In this document: positions 50,092 through 60,487 of the stretch, piece after piece
Numbering within the stretch: the stretch's first letter is position 1
Layout of the letters: each line of letters opens with the position of its first letter
Assembly: GCF_900107455.1 (NCBI RefSeq)
Contig: NZ_FNQB01000001.1
Coordinates: forward strand, 1,364,001-1,428,000
DNA from: Asanoa ishikariensis
Lineage (GTDB): Bacteria; Actinomycetota; Actinomycetes; Mycobacteriales; Micromonosporaceae
Length of the DNA: 64,000 nt
Reading direction: 5' to 3'
The notes under the pieces: model-generated
What the model was told of the DNA's origin: nothing
Seen by the model: only the letters and a program-made list of their open reading frames with translations
Database searches by the model: none
Made by a program: the position numbers and the translations under genes

Positions 50092-51036
50092 GTGACCGCG
50101 CAACCTCTCTCGTCCGACCGGGTCGTTACCGGCGAGGCCGTGGAGCTCGAGGTGCGCGCCGCCAGGGCCGGTTCGCGGGTCACCGCCCTGCTCATCGACC
50201 TGATCGTCATCCTGGCGCTGGGCCTCGTGCTGTTCGTGATCGTGTCGGCGTTCCTGTCCACGATTCCGACCGAGCTCGACAACGCCACCATCCAGGGCAT
50301 CACGGTGGTCGGCACCGTGCTGTTGCTGGTCGGCTACCCGGTCACCTGCGAGACCGTCTTCCGTGGCCGCACGCTCGGCAAGGCCGCGCTGGGCCTGCGG
50401 GTGGTCCGCGACGACGGTGGCCCGGTGCGGCTGCGGCACGCCCTGACCCGCAGCCTGGTCGGCGTCGCCACCGAGTGGCCGGGCGTGCTGCTGCCGCCGG
50501 TGACCTGGATCGCGGCACTGGCGACGATGCTGGGCAACCCGCGCGGCAAGCGCCTCGGCGACCTGGTCGCCGGCACCATGGTGATCCACGAGCGCACGCC
50601 GGCGGGTTGGGGCTGGGTGCCCGGCATGCCGCCCCGGCTGGCCGAGTGGGCGCTGACCCTCGACCTCACCGGCGTCTCCGACGAGCTCGCGCTGGCCGTC
50701 CGGCACTTCCTGGCCCGTGGTCGCGAGCTACGCGAGCCGGCCCGCACCGAGCTCGGGCGCACGCTGGCCGCCGAGGTCGCCGCGGTGACCACCCCACCGC
50801 CCCCGCCGGACGTGCCGGGCTGGGCCTACCTGGCCGCGGTGATCGCCGAGCGGCACCGGCGGGCCCGGCTGCGGCTCGCCCGGGCGCGCGCGGTGAGCGC
50901 GGCGATCTGGCCGGACCTGGTACCCAAAGCCGCCCCTGCCCCGGTGGATCCATTGGTGCGCCCAGGCGTGCCCTACTCCGACGACACGCCACCGCTGGCG
51001 TGGCCGGTGACAGCGCACCAACCCCGGCCTTTCTAG
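50092..51036 (+). CDS. RDD-family membrane protein
   Basis: This protein has 314 residues from the GTG at 50092 (VTAQPLSSDRVVTGEAVELEVRAARAGSRVTALLIDLIVI). The Arg-Asp motif region GSRVTALLID and GYPVTCETVFRGRTLGKAALGLRVV define the RDD domain (three helices); the C-terminal half is soluble and Pro/Arg-rich. RDD proteins are proposed transporters. GTGs at 50077 and 50086 are alternatives. TAGTGT at 50075-50080 is suitably placed as a -10 box for a leaderless start at 50092. The divergent SpoIIM-like start is only 25 bases away. Confidence 0.83.
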   Translation: MTAQPLSSDRVVTGEAVELEVRAARAGSRVTALLIDLIVILALGLVLFVIVSAFLSTIPTELDNATIQGITVVGTVLLLVGYPVTCETVFRGRTLGKAALGLRVVRDDGGPVRLRHALTRSLVGVATEWPGVLLPPVTWIAALATMLGNPRGKRLGDLVAGTMVIHERTPAGWGWVPGMPPRLAEWALTLDLTGVSDELALAVRHFLARGRELREPARTELGRTLAAEVAAVTTPPPPPDVPGWAYLAAVIAERHRRARLRLARARAVSAAIWPDLVPKAAPAPVDPLVRPGVPYSDDTPPLAWPVTAHQPRPF

Positions 51037-52337
51037 AGCCGGGCCAGCGCCTTGAGGGTCAGGTACGCGTCGGCGACCGCGCCCGCGAACTCGGTGGCGG
51101 GTGCGTCGACCACCTCGACACCGCCGCGCCGCAGCGCCGCCGCGACCCGGGCGCGTTCGGACAGCGCCCGGTGGCCGGCCGCCGCCGCGTAGACGTCGGC
51201 CGCCGTGGCCGGCTCGCGGGTCGTCAGGTCGCGCAGCACCGGGTCGTGCGTGGCCGCCACGACGACCTTGTGCCGGGCGACCAGCCTCGGCAGCACCGGC
51301 AGCAGGCCCTCGCCCAGCGCGCCCGGCTCCAGCGCGGTGAACAGCACGATCAGCGCGCGCTTGCGTTCCCGCCGCAGCACCTCGCCGACGACGAGCTCGA
51401 AGTCGGTCTCGACCAGCGCCGGTTGCAGCGGCGCGAGCGCGTTGACCAACTTGGCCAGCAACACCTGGCGGCCGGCGCCGGAGACCGACGCGCGCACCGC
51501 GGTGTCGACGGCCAGCAGGTCGACCTGGTCGCCGGCGCGGGCCGCGAGGGAGGCCAGCAGCAGGGCCGCGTCCATCGCGGCGTCCAGCCGGGGCTCGTCG
51601 CCGATCCGGACGGCCGAGGTGCGGCCGGTGTCGAGCACGCACACCACGCGGCGGTCGCGTTCCGGTCGCCAGGTGCGGACCATCACGTCGGACCGGCGGG
51701 CGCTGGCCCGCCAGTCGATCGACCGGACGTCGTCGCCGATCACGTACTCCCGCAGCGCGTCGAACTCGGTGCCCTGGCCCCGGCCGCGGGTCACGATGGT
51801 GCCGTCGAGCACCCGCAGGCGCGCGGTCTTCTCCGGCAGCAGTACGCGGGACGTGAAGCGCGGCAACACGCGCAGGCGCCAGGGCGGGGTGGCCGGGTGT
51901 TCACGACGCTGCCGGAACGCGAGGCCCAGCGGGCCGTGCGAGCGCACAGTGACCCCGATCGCGGGTCGGTCACCCCGGCGGGTCGGGGTCAGCTCGGCCG
52001 CCAGCGTCACGCTGGTGCCCGCCGGCACCTCTACGCGTCCCCGCGGGGTCACCGCGCCGGCCGAGGGCACCCAGGCGTCGCGGACGTCGGCGCGGAGCGT
52101 ACGCGTGCCGTTGTTGCGCACCCGCAGCCGGACGGTGGCGGACTGGCCGAGCCGGACCGCGGAGTCACCGTCGCGGGCCAGGACGAGGTCCCGGAGCGCC
52201 GCGGCGAGCACGAAGTCCACAGCGGACAGTGCCAGGACGACACAGCCGGCGACCGCGGCGGCCCACCACGGCGCCGCCCACAGCGGCATGGTGAGCGCGG
52301 CGAGGCCGAGCAGCAGGGCGGTCCGCCAGGTGACCAT
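51033..52337 (-). CDS. DUF58 domain protein
   Basis: This 434-residue protein has two N-terminal helices, a beta-rich middle, and the DUF58 core GRGQGTEFDALREYVIGDDVRSIDWRASARRSDVMVRTWRPERDRRVVCVLDTGR, which leads into a von Willebrand A-like fold. DUF58 proteins act with MoxR ATPases, probably in assembly of protein or metal complexes. The ATG at 52337 is 2 bases after the moxR stop. It is convergent with the RDD gene, overlapping 4 bases. Confidence 0.9.
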   Translation of the reverse strand: MVTWRTALLLGLAALTMPLWAAPWWAAAVAGCVVLALSAVDFVLAAALRDLVLARDGDSAVRLGQSATVRLRVRNNGTRTLRADVRDAWVPSAGAVTPRGRVEVPAGTSVTLAAELTPTRRGDRPAIGVTVRSHGPLGLAFRQRREHPATPPWRLRVLPRFTSRVLLPEKTARLRVLDGTIVTRGRGQGTEFDALREYVIGDDVRSIDWRASARRSDVMVRTWRPERDRRVVCVLDTGRTSAVRIGDEPRLDAAMDAALLLASLAARAGDQVDLLAVDTAVRASVSGAGRQVLLAKLVNALAPLQPALVETDFELVVGEVLRRERKRALIVLFTALEPGALGEGLLPVLPRLVARHKVVVAATHDPVLRDLTTREPATAADVYAAAAGHRALSERARVAAALRRGGVEVVDAPATEFAGAVADAYLTLKALARL

Positions 52338-52339
52338 GG

Positions 52340-53313
<974 letters not shown>

Positions 53314-53317
<4 letters not shown>

Positions 53318-54702
53318 CGTGGTTCTCCTTGGTCAGGCCCGGCGCTGCCGGGCTGTGTGTCGCGGGACTGCCCCGCGGGTACGACGCCGCCGACCTCGTC
53401 GGCCAGGGTGTGCAGACCCCGGGCCAGGTCGAGAAGCTCGTCGTCGTGCGCCGGAATGCGGCCGTAGAGCAGCCCGTCGACCTGGGCCGGGTCGCGCCCG
53501 GTGCGTGCGGCGACGGCGGCGACCACGTCGGCCGGGGTGTGTTCGCTGTCGAGCCCGAGGGCCGGCTCGATCCGCTTGCGCGCGGCGTGGCGGAGCACTT
53601 CGGCGGCCGGGCCGCGGGCCTTGGCGCGCTGGTAGAGCCGGCCGCGACCGAGCACCGTCTCGCCGGAGCGGACCTCCACCGGCAGCGGCTCGGTGACCGC
53701 GGGGCCGAGTCGGCGACCGGCCCAGAGGAGCAGCAGGAGCAGCGCGGCGGCCAGGGTGGCCAGCATCGCCCAGACCCACGGCGGGAACGCGTCGGTGATC
53801 GAGGCGCTGTCGCCGTCGCCCTCGCCGCTGCTGCGCCGGTCGCCGGGCGAGCCGTTCCCGTCGCGGGCCGGCGGCGCGGTGAACTGGTCCTGCGGTTCGG
53901 CCGTCGGCGGTTCGTAGGTCTCCTGCTCGGACGGGTCCGGTGTGTAGGTCGGCTTCGGCTCTTTCGGCGGCAACCACGGCTCGTGCAGGTCGAGCCAGAC
54001 GAGTTTGGGCCGGGTCGACAGCAGGCCCGAGGCGAAGGTGCGGTTGGCGTGCTCGTCGAGGCGTCCGTTCAGGAACGGGTCGGCCGCGCCGACCACCACG
54101 ACTTCCTGCGGGTAGCCGAACCGCAGCACGCCCCGGTCGTAGCACGCGTCGTAGCCGCCGTTGAACGTCTCTTCGACCACGTAGGACTGGCGCCGGGCCG
54201 CCGCGGCGCCCGCCCCGGCGATGCCCGGGATCGCACAGCCGTCGGAGGCAACAGGGGCTGTCGCCCACCGGCGCTGTCCACGCAGCAGCGGCACGTCGGC
54301 GCCGCGCAGCGTCCGTGCCGGCGGGTCGACCAGCACCACCCGGGTGCTCGCCGGAAGCGACCGCAGCGCGTTCACGCTCTGCGCGTCGAGGAACTCGGCG
54401 GCGGGCACGAACAGGGTCGCGCCACCGGCGTCGGTGAGCGCGGCGCGCGGGTCGGTGTGCCGCACCACGGTGATGCCCTGGCCCCGCAGCGCGTCGGCCA
54501 GCCGGGCCGAGCCGATCGCCGCGTCGCTGACCGGGGAGAGGAAGTCCTCGTCGCCGGTGTCGGGGGTGTCGACGGCGCGGGTGACCAGCGTGGCGACCAG
54601 CAGCAGCAGGACCACGCCGAAGGGGATCAAGGTGCGCCGGCCGCGCCGCCAACCTCGGCGCAGCGCCGCACGCCGGCCACCGGCCCGGGTCGTGGTGGTC
54701 AT
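53314..54702 (-). CDS. DUF4350-type membrane protein
   Basis: This 462-residue protein has an N-terminal helix (LIPFGVVLLLLVATLVT), an extracytoplasmic domain of about 200 residues (LADALRGQGITVVRHTDPRAAL, VVVVGAADPFLNGRLDEHANR) as in DUF4350, a Pro/Glu-rich linker, a second helix (VWAMLATLAAALLLLLLWAG) and a cytoplasmic tail of about 130 residues. It belongs to the moxR-DUF58 operon. Starts and stops overlap on both sides. Confidence 0.82.
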
Positions 54703-55283
54703 GACCCACCCCGCCGGCTCGCGGGCACCCGGCCGCCGGACACCGCCCGGTCCACCTCCGCCGCGAGCCGCTTCATGGTGGTGTCGTCGTCCTCGTTGGC
54801 CGCCTTCTCGCCGTACCAGATGTCGGAGAAGACCGTGCCGGCCGCAGCTAGCGGCTGGTCGGTGGCCGGCGCGTTCCGGCCGGCGGCGGACGCCAGCTCG
54901 GTGACCGTCCATCCTGGATGGTGCTCGATCACCTTGCGGTCGACCAGCAACCGGACCACCGCCCGCAGCCGTTCGCGGACGGCCTCCGCCCACTGGCCCT
55001 GCGCGGCGAACCGGTCCGCGCGGGAGACGAAGGTCGCCGCCGGCAGGTCCGGCAGGGCGTCCGGCTCGGCGTCGTCGAGCAGCGGCTCGACGGTCGTCTC
55101 GGGCTCGGCGGTGGGCCGCCTGCGACGGAACCGCAGTTGGGGCCGGCGCAGGCGCGACCAGTGCGACCAGAGCAGGGCTATCGCCGTGGCGAGGACCACC
55201 AGGATGAGCAGGAGCCAGCCGAGCCCGAGGACGTCGCTGACCGCCGCCGCCGTCTCGGTCCACCAGCGGGCGAAGCCGCTCAT
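54699..55283 (-). CDS. DUF4129 domain protein
   Basis: This 194-residue protein has one helix (LGLGWLLLILVVLATAIALLW) near the start and a cytoplasmic helical domain with FAAQGQWAEAVRERLRAVVRLLVDRKVIEHHPGWTVTELA and the late FSDIWYGEKAANEDD, as in DUF4129. The family is found with MoxR/DUF58 genes and in transglutaminase-like proteins. It is coupled by overlaps to the genes before and after. Confidence 0.85.
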   Translation of the reverse strand: MSGFARWWTETAAAVSDVLGLGWLLLILVVLATAIALLWSHWSRLRRPQLRFRRRRPTAEPETTVEPLLDDAEPDALPDLPAATFVSRADRFAAQGQWAEAVRERLRAVVRLLVDRKVIEHHPGWTVTELASAAGRNAPATDQPLAAAGTVFSDIWYGEKAANEDDDTTMKRLAAEVDRAVSGGRVPASRRGGS

Positions 55284-56143
55284 CGGCGCACCGCCAGCGG
55301 GTCGGCGGCGGGACCGTGGCCACGGCTGAGCGCGATGTCCAGCCCCTCGGTGCGGAACCGGGTCTCCAGGTGCAGGGTCGCGGCCAGGCAGGCGAGGGCG
55401 GCGTAGGCCAGCGTGTTGACCGCGACCCGCATCGCGGTGAGCAGCACGCCGAGCGCCTCCGACGGCAGTGGCACGAGCTGGGCGAGGAAGTTGCCGCCGG
55501 CGGTGCCGACCAGGAGCCGGATGAGCCACCAGGTGAGGTACGCGAGGAGCAGGACCCACACGCCGCGGGCGCCCGACCGGCCGGCCAGCACGGCGCCCCG
55601 CCCGATCGCCCGGAACGGGTTGACCCGGTCCGTCACCAGGACCGGCACGGTCAGCGCGCAGAACCCGAAGCCGATCGCCCACGCCGGCCCGGCGAACGAG
55701 ACGGTCGCGACGGCCAGGCCGGCGAACAGCGCCAGGAAGAGGGTGGCGATCGGGCGCAGACCCCGCGGGTCGAGCACGGCCCGGTTGTCGAGCGGCCGGC
55801 CCAGCAGGAGGGCCCCGGCGGCGCGGGCCGCCGGCGCGGCGACCAGCGCGATGATCAGCGCCTCGCAGCCGGCGCCGACGCAGAGGGTCGTCCAGAGCGG
55901 GCCGAAGTTGTGGTCCACGGACCGGAACGGGTCGAGCAGGTCGAGGCCGACCCAGGCGCGCAGCGGACCCAGCAGCCACTGCTCACCCACGGCCAGGACC
56001 GCCGCCAGCGGCAACAGCGCGGCCGCGTGCCCGCGCAGCACCAGGAGGGCGGCGTCCAGCAGCTCGCCCATCGTGAGAGGGCGCCGGGGGATGGCGGACG
56101 TGTCCAGGGTCGACTCCGGGAGGCTGCGTGGGATAGCGGTCAT
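55280..56143 (-). CDS. Multi-pass membrane protein of the moxR operon
   Basis: This membrane protein of about 287 residues starts with RPLTMGELLDAALLVLRGHAAALLPLAAVLAV, a pattern of actinobacterial proteins related to glycerophosphoryl-diester-phosphodiesterase membrane domains. About six helices follow. The ATG at 56143 gives MTAIPRSLPES; an ATG at 56158 would add five residues. Neither has a clear ribosome binding site. It is the first gene of the five-gene operon and is divergent from mtrA, about 170 bases away. Confidence 0.75.
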   Translation of the reverse strand: MTAIPRSLPESTLDTSAIPRRPLTMGELLDAALLVLRGHAAALLPLAAVLAVGEQWLLGPLRAWVGLDLLDPFRSVDHNFGPLWTTLCVGAGCEALIIALVAAPAARAAGALLLGRPLDNRAVLDPRGLRPIATLFLALFAGLAVATVSFAGPAWAIGFGFCALTVPVLVTDRVNPFRAIGRGAVLAGRSGARGVWVLLLAYLTWWLIRLLVGTAGGNFLAQLVPLPSEALGVLLTAMRVAVNTLAYAALACLAATLHLETRFRTEGLDIALSRGHGPAADPLAVRR

Positions 56144-56313
56144 CGTGGCATGGCGCATGTCACGCCCGAGGACCGGATCAGAGGATATTGCGCACCTGGT
56201 GGCCCGGATCAGCGCTCAACGACCGAATTGTGGGGACCGATCACCGGGTCAGCGCGGATATTCCCCCGGCCGGCCGGTCACACCGCGATGAACGCAGATG
56301 GAATATTGGTGCC

Positions 56314-57003
56314 ATGAGAGCCCGGGTTCTGGTGGTGGACGACGATCCCGCGTTGGCGGAGATGCTCGGCATCGTGCTGCGCAGCGAGGGGTTCCTGCCC
56401 TCGTTCGTGGCCGACGGTGAGCGTGCCCTGTCCGCGTTCCGTGACAACCGACCCGACATCGTGCTGCTCGACCTGATGCTCCCCGGCATGAGCGGCATCG
56501 ACGTGGCCCGGTCGATCCGGTCGGAGTCCGGCGTCCCGATCGTGATGCTGACCGCCAAGAGCGACACCGTCGACGTGGTCCTCGGGCTCGAGTCCGGCGC
56601 CGACGACTACGTGGTCAAGCCGTTCAAGCCCAAGGAGCTCGTGGCCCGGATGCGGGCCCGGCTGCGCCGGGGCGAAGACGCGGCGCCCGAGATGTTGACC
56701 ATCGGCCCGCCCGGCAACCAGATCACCATCGACGTGCCGGCGCACACGGTCACCCGCGACAACGAAGAGGTCAAGCTGACCCCGTTGGAGTTCGACCTGC
56801 TGGTCGCGCTGGCCCGCAAGCCGCGGCAGGTGTTCACCCGCGAGGTGCTGCTGGAGCAGGTCTGGGGCTACCGGCACGCGGCCGACACCCGCCTGGTCAA
56901 CGTGCACGTCCAGCGACTGCGCGCCAAGATCGAGCCCGACCCCGAGCGGCCGGAGATCATCCTCACTGTGCGTGGTGTCGGCTACAAGGCCGGCACCGGA
57001 TAA
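56314..57003 (+). CDS. mtrA: MtrA: OmpR-type response regulator
   Basis: This 229-residue regulator controls cell-cycle and cell-wall genes in actinobacteria. The receiver domain has Asp9-Asp10, phosphoacceptor Asp53 (LLDLMLPGMSG), Thr80 and Lys102 (VKPFKPKEL). The C-terminal winged helix is LTPLEFDLLVALARKPRQVFTREVLLEQVWGYRHAADTRLVNVHVQRLRAKIE. The sequence is very close to mycobacterial MtrA throughout. mtrB and lpqB follow, the standard order (Rv3246c-Rv3244c). Confidence 0.97.
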   Translation: MRARVLVVDDDPALAEMLGIVLRSEGFLPSFVADGERALSAFRDNRPDIVLLDLMLPGMSGIDVARSIRSESGVPIVMLTAKSDTVDVVLGLESGADDYVVKPFKPKELVARMRARLRRGEDAAPEMLTIGPPGNQITIDVPAHTVTRDNEEVKLTPLEFDLLVALARKPRQVFTREVLLEQVWGYRHAADTRLVNVHVQRLRAKIEPDPERPEIILTVRGVGYKAGTG

Positions 57004-57016
57004 TCTGGGTTTCGCT

Positions 57017-58711
57017 GTGAGCAGAGCGTCACTGGACGAAGTCTTCCGAACGGCCCGGGCGCGTGCCCGGGCCCTTTGGGGTCTCGTCGTCCGGCAGGTG
57101 ACGCTCTTCCTGGTGACGATCGAGCACACCTGGCGCCGCTCGCTGCAGGTCCGGGTCGTCACTCTGACCCTCGTGGTCTCCAGCCTGCTGGTCGCCGTCT
57201 TCGCCTACGTCGTGGCCTACCGCAGCTCGACGATCCTGCTCGACCGGGCCAAGCAGAGCGTCGACGCCCAGCTCGACAGCGGCCAGGCCTTCGCCCGCGA
57301 GCAGCTCATCGTGTTCGGCAAGCCCTACGAGCCCAACGTGCGGGGCACCCTCCAGGACATCGTCTCCAACCTCGCCGGCGGTGACTCGCAGGACCCGAGC
57401 TCGGGGCTGGTCGTGGTGCGGGCCGACAACGTCAACGAGATCACCGCCGTGCAGTCCCGCCCGGGCGACATCTCCGGTGTGCTCGGCGGCGACATCACCC
57501 GAGTGGTCCGCGACGGCGGCCGGGCGACCGCCATCCGCTCCGGCAACCTCGGTGCCGGGCAGGTGAAATACCTGGTCAAGGGCACGCCGGTCAGCACCAA
57601 GTTCGGCCAGGTGGAGCTCTACTACATCGAGCCGTTGACCACCCAGGACTCGGCGGCGACCCAGATCAACGCCACCGTGCTGGCCACCGGCGCCACGCTG
57701 GTGCTGCTGCTCGGCCTGCTCTCCGCGCTCGTCACGCGACTGGTCGTCCGGCCCGTCCGGGTGGCCGCGCGCACGGCGCAGCGGCTCTCCGCCGGCCTGC
57801 TCGACCAACGGATGGTGGTCTCCGGCGAAGACGACCTCGCGTTGCTCGCCGCCTCCTTCAACCAGATGGCCGCCAACTTGCAGCGCCAGATCGTCCGGCT
57901 GGAAGACATGTCCCGCCTGCAACGCCGGTTCACGTCCGACGTCTCGCACGAGCTGCGCACGCCGCTGACCACCGTCCGGATGGCGGCCGACCTGATCTTC
58001 GCCGAGCGCGAGCGCTTCCCGGCCGACGTGTCCCGCACCGCCGAGATCCTGCAGACCGAGCTCGACCGGTTCGAGAGCCTGCTCACCGACCTGCTGGAGA
58101 TCAGCCGCTACGACGCCGGCTTCGCCATGCTCGACGCCGAGCCCACCGACCTGGTGCCGATCGTGCACCGCGCGGTCGAACCCCTGCGCGCGCTGGCCGA
58201 ACGGTGCGGGGTCGAGCTCCGCGTCGACGTGCCGGACAGCCCGGTGATCGTCGAGGCCGACCCGCGCCGGGTCGAGCGGATCCTGCGCAACCTGGTCGGC
58301 AACGCCGTCGAGCACGCCGAGGGCCGACCGGTCGTGGTGCGGTTGGTGTCCGACGGTGTGGCGGCGGCGGTCGCGGTGCGCGACCACGGCCTCGGGCTCA
58401 AGCCGGGCGAGGAGAAGTTGGTCTTCAACCGGTTCTGGCGGGCCGACCCGTCGCGGGCCAGGCAGACCGGCGGCACCGGGCTCGGCCTGTCGATCAGCCT
58501 CGAAGACGCCCGCCTGCACGGCGGTTGGCTGGAGGCCTGGGGCGCGCCCGGTCAGGGCGCCCAGTTCCGGCTGACCCTCCCGGTGCGGGCCGGCGACCGG
58601 CTCGCCGGCTCGCCGGTGCGGCTGGTGCCCGAAGACGCCGACGTCCCCGCGGTGGCGGCGCCTCCGCAGCCCCGCGCGATCACCCAGGCCCCGGCGGAGG
58701 TGGCACCGTGA
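57017..58711 (+). CDS. mtrB: MtrB: sensor histidine kinase
   Basis: This 564-residue kinase phosphorylates MtrA. Two helices (about 39-65 and 218-240) flank an extracytoplasmic domain. Then come a HAMP domain (RLVVRPVRVAARTAQRLSAGLLDQRM), the H-box FTSDVSHELRTPLTTVRMAADLIF with His311, the N-box LRNLVGNAVEHAEG and ATP-binding GTGLGLSISLEDARLHGG. The GTG at 57017 is 13 bases after the mtrA stop. The stop overlaps lpqB (GTGA). Confidence 0.96.
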   Translation: MSRASLDEVFRTARARARALWGLVVRQVTLFLVTIEHTWRRSLQVRVVTLTLVVSSLLVAVFAYVVAYRSSTILLDRAKQSVDAQLDSGQAFAREQLIVFGKPYEPNVRGTLQDIVSNLAGGDSQDPSSGLVVVRADNVNEITAVQSRPGDISGVLGGDITRVVRDGGRATAIRSGNLGAGQVKYLVKGTPVSTKFGQVELYYIEPLTTQDSAATQINATVLATGATLVLLLGLLSALVTRLVVRPVRVAARTAQRLSAGLLDQRMVVSGEDDLALLAASFNQMAANLQRQIVRLEDMSRLQRRFTSDVSHELRTPLTTVRMAADLIFAERERFPADVSRTAEILQTELDRFESLLTDLLEISRYDAGFAMLDAEPTDLVPIVHRAVEPLRALAERCGVELRVDVPDSPVIVEADPRRVERILRNLVGNAVEHAEGRPVVVRLVSDGVAAAVAVRDHGLGLKPGEEKLVFNRFWRADPSRARQTGGTGLGLSISLEDARLHGGWLEAWGAPGQGAQFRLTLPVRAGDRLAGSPVRLVPEDADVPAVAAPPQPRAITQAPAEVAP

Positions 58712-60483
58712 TCCGCAGGATCGGCGCGCTGGTCGCCGCCGTTGGCCTGTCCGCCGGCCTGGTCGCCGGGTGCGGGATACCCGACCACACCGACGTCCAG
58801 GTCGACCAGGCCGGGCCGGTGGCCGGCTCGGACCAACAGGCCGCCAGCGCACAGCCGCCCAGCGGCCGGCTGACGGCGGGCACCCCCAAGGATTTCGTCC
58901 GCAACTTCCTCCGCGCCGCGGCGGGCGAGTTCGACCCGGGCGGCAAGACCAGCCAACGCCTCCAGGACTACGTGGCCGGCGACGCCACTCGCAACTTCAC
59001 GCTCAAGGACGCGGTCACGGTGGTACGGGTCGGCGACATCAAGGTCGCCGAGGACAACGTCCACGTCCACGTCGACGTCGAACAGGTCGGCACGCTCAAC
59101 TCCGCCGGCGTGCTCCTCGCGCCGACCTCGACCGCCAAGGGCTACGACCTGCAGATCCGGGCCGAGTCCGGCGCCGGCGGCGGCTGGCGCGTCGTCAAGG
59201 GGCCCAGCGAGGTTCTGCTCGACGTCGAGGCGCTCCAGCTCTACTACACCGAGCGCACGGTCTACTTCTGGAACACCGACCGCACCGCGCTGTTGCCCGA
59301 CCTGCGCTGGCTGCCCAGCGAGGTCCCGCTGTCCCGGGTGCCGACCGAGCTGCTGGCGATGATCGAAGGCGGTCCGTCGCCGTGGCTCGAAGGGGTGGCG
59401 GAGGGGCTGCCGAAGGACAGCAAGCTGCTGATCAACGCGCCCCTGGTCAACGGCCAGCTCACGATGAACTGGTCGCCGACCGCGATCGACAACGACGCCA
59501 ACGGCGACTATCTCGTGCGGCAGGTGGCCTGGACGGTGAGCGAGCTCGGCGCGGAGTCGCTACAGCTCAAGATCAACGGCCAGCTCGAGGACACGTACCC
59601 GGTGCGAGACCTGATCAATCGCACGCCGTACCCGATCGGGCTCCAGGCGCACGCGTACGCGGTGCTCGACCACAAGGTCCGGGCGTTGAGCGCGCCGGTC
59701 GGCACGGCGGCACCCGTCCCACTCGCCGACGCCGTCAACAAGGACGTGCAGTGGGCCGCCTTCAACCGGAACTCCAGCGGGATGGACGCGGCCGTCGTCA
59801 CGCCGGCCTCCGACCTGCGCGTGGGTTCGGGCACCGGCGACATCCCGGTCGAGGCGCTCGCCACCGTGCCGGGCGTCAAGCCGACGGCCGCCCCCGTCTG
59901 GCTGCCCCGGTCCCGGACGGGCCTGGTGCCCACCGCGAACGGGCGGCTCTACAGGTTCGGCCCGGACCGCAAGGCGGCGTTGGTCTCGGTGAAGGGCCTC
60001 AAGGACATCACCGCGGTGGCGGCCGCGATCGACGGGCAACGGATCGCGCTGATCGCCGACGGGCGCCTCTACGTCGTGCCCGTTTCGGTCATGCAGGACG
60101 GCGAGGTGGTCTTCGGTGACCCGCGGCAACTGGACCCGCAGCTCGCAGACCTGAGAGCGGTCGCCTGGAGTGGCGAGACCGCCGTGTCGGTGAGCGGCAA
60201 GGACGCGGACCGCATGGCGATCGTCGACGTCAGCGTCGACGGCGTGCGGCGCACCCCGCGGATCTACGACGGCGAGGGGCCGATCACCATGATCGCCGCC
60301 TACCCGGAGATCAAGGTGCTCGACCGCTCCACCACGATGCTCTATCAGGCCGAAAACTCTGCCTGGCTGGCCGCGGGCACGTCGACGCAGGTGGAGCGTT
60401 CGATGGTCGACGGCGCACCACCCTCCGCCTCGCCAGGCCCTGGCGGCGAGAGCCAGCCGACCGCGCCGTTCTTCGTCTACTAG
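58708..60483 (+). CDS. lpqB: LpqB: lipoprotein partner of MtrB
   Basis: This 591-residue lipoprotein has a signal peptide and lipobox VAGC (Cys22), then GIPDHTDVQV. The N-terminal half includes a GerMN-like domain (about 175-300, YFWNTDRTALLPDLRWLPSEVPLSRVPTELLAMIEGG) and the C-terminal half a beta-propeller (FGPDRKAALVSVKGLKDITAVAAAIDGQRIALI). In mycobacteria LpqB binds the MtrB sensor domain. The GTG overlaps the mtrB stop. Confidence 0.95.
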   Translation: MIRRIGALVAAVGLSAGLVAGCGIPDHTDVQVDQAGPVAGSDQQAASAQPPSGRLTAGTPKDFVRNFLRAAAGEFDPGGKTSQRLQDYVAGDATRNFTLKDAVTVVRVGDIKVAEDNVHVHVDVEQVGTLNSAGVLLAPTSTAKGYDLQIRAESGAGGGWRVVKGPSEVLLDVEALQLYYTERTVYFWNTDRTALLPDLRWLPSEVPLSRVPTELLAMIEGGPSPWLEGVAEGLPKDSKLLINAPLVNGQLTMNWSPTAIDNDANGDYLVRQVAWTVSELGAESLQLKINGQLEDTYPVRDLINRTPYPIGLQAHAYAVLDHKVRALSAPVGTAAPVPLADAVNKDVQWAAFNRNSSGMDAAVVTPASDLRVGSGTGDIPVEALATVPGVKPTAAPVWLPRSRTGLVPTANGRLYRFGPDRKAALVSVKGLKDITAVAAAIDGQRIALIADGRLYVVPVSVMQDGEVVFGDPRQLDPQLADLRAVAWSGETAVSVSGKDADRMAIVDVSVDGVRRTPRIYDGEGPITMIAAYPEIKVLDRSTTMLYQAENSAWLAAGTSTQVERSMVDGAPPSASPGPGGESQPTAPFFVY

Positions 60484-60487
60484 AACC

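Noticed and set aside
57029-58852. Minus-strand open frame of about 600 codons opposite mtrB
   Set aside because: Same reason: no recognisable motifs, and mtrB on the other strand is unambiguous.
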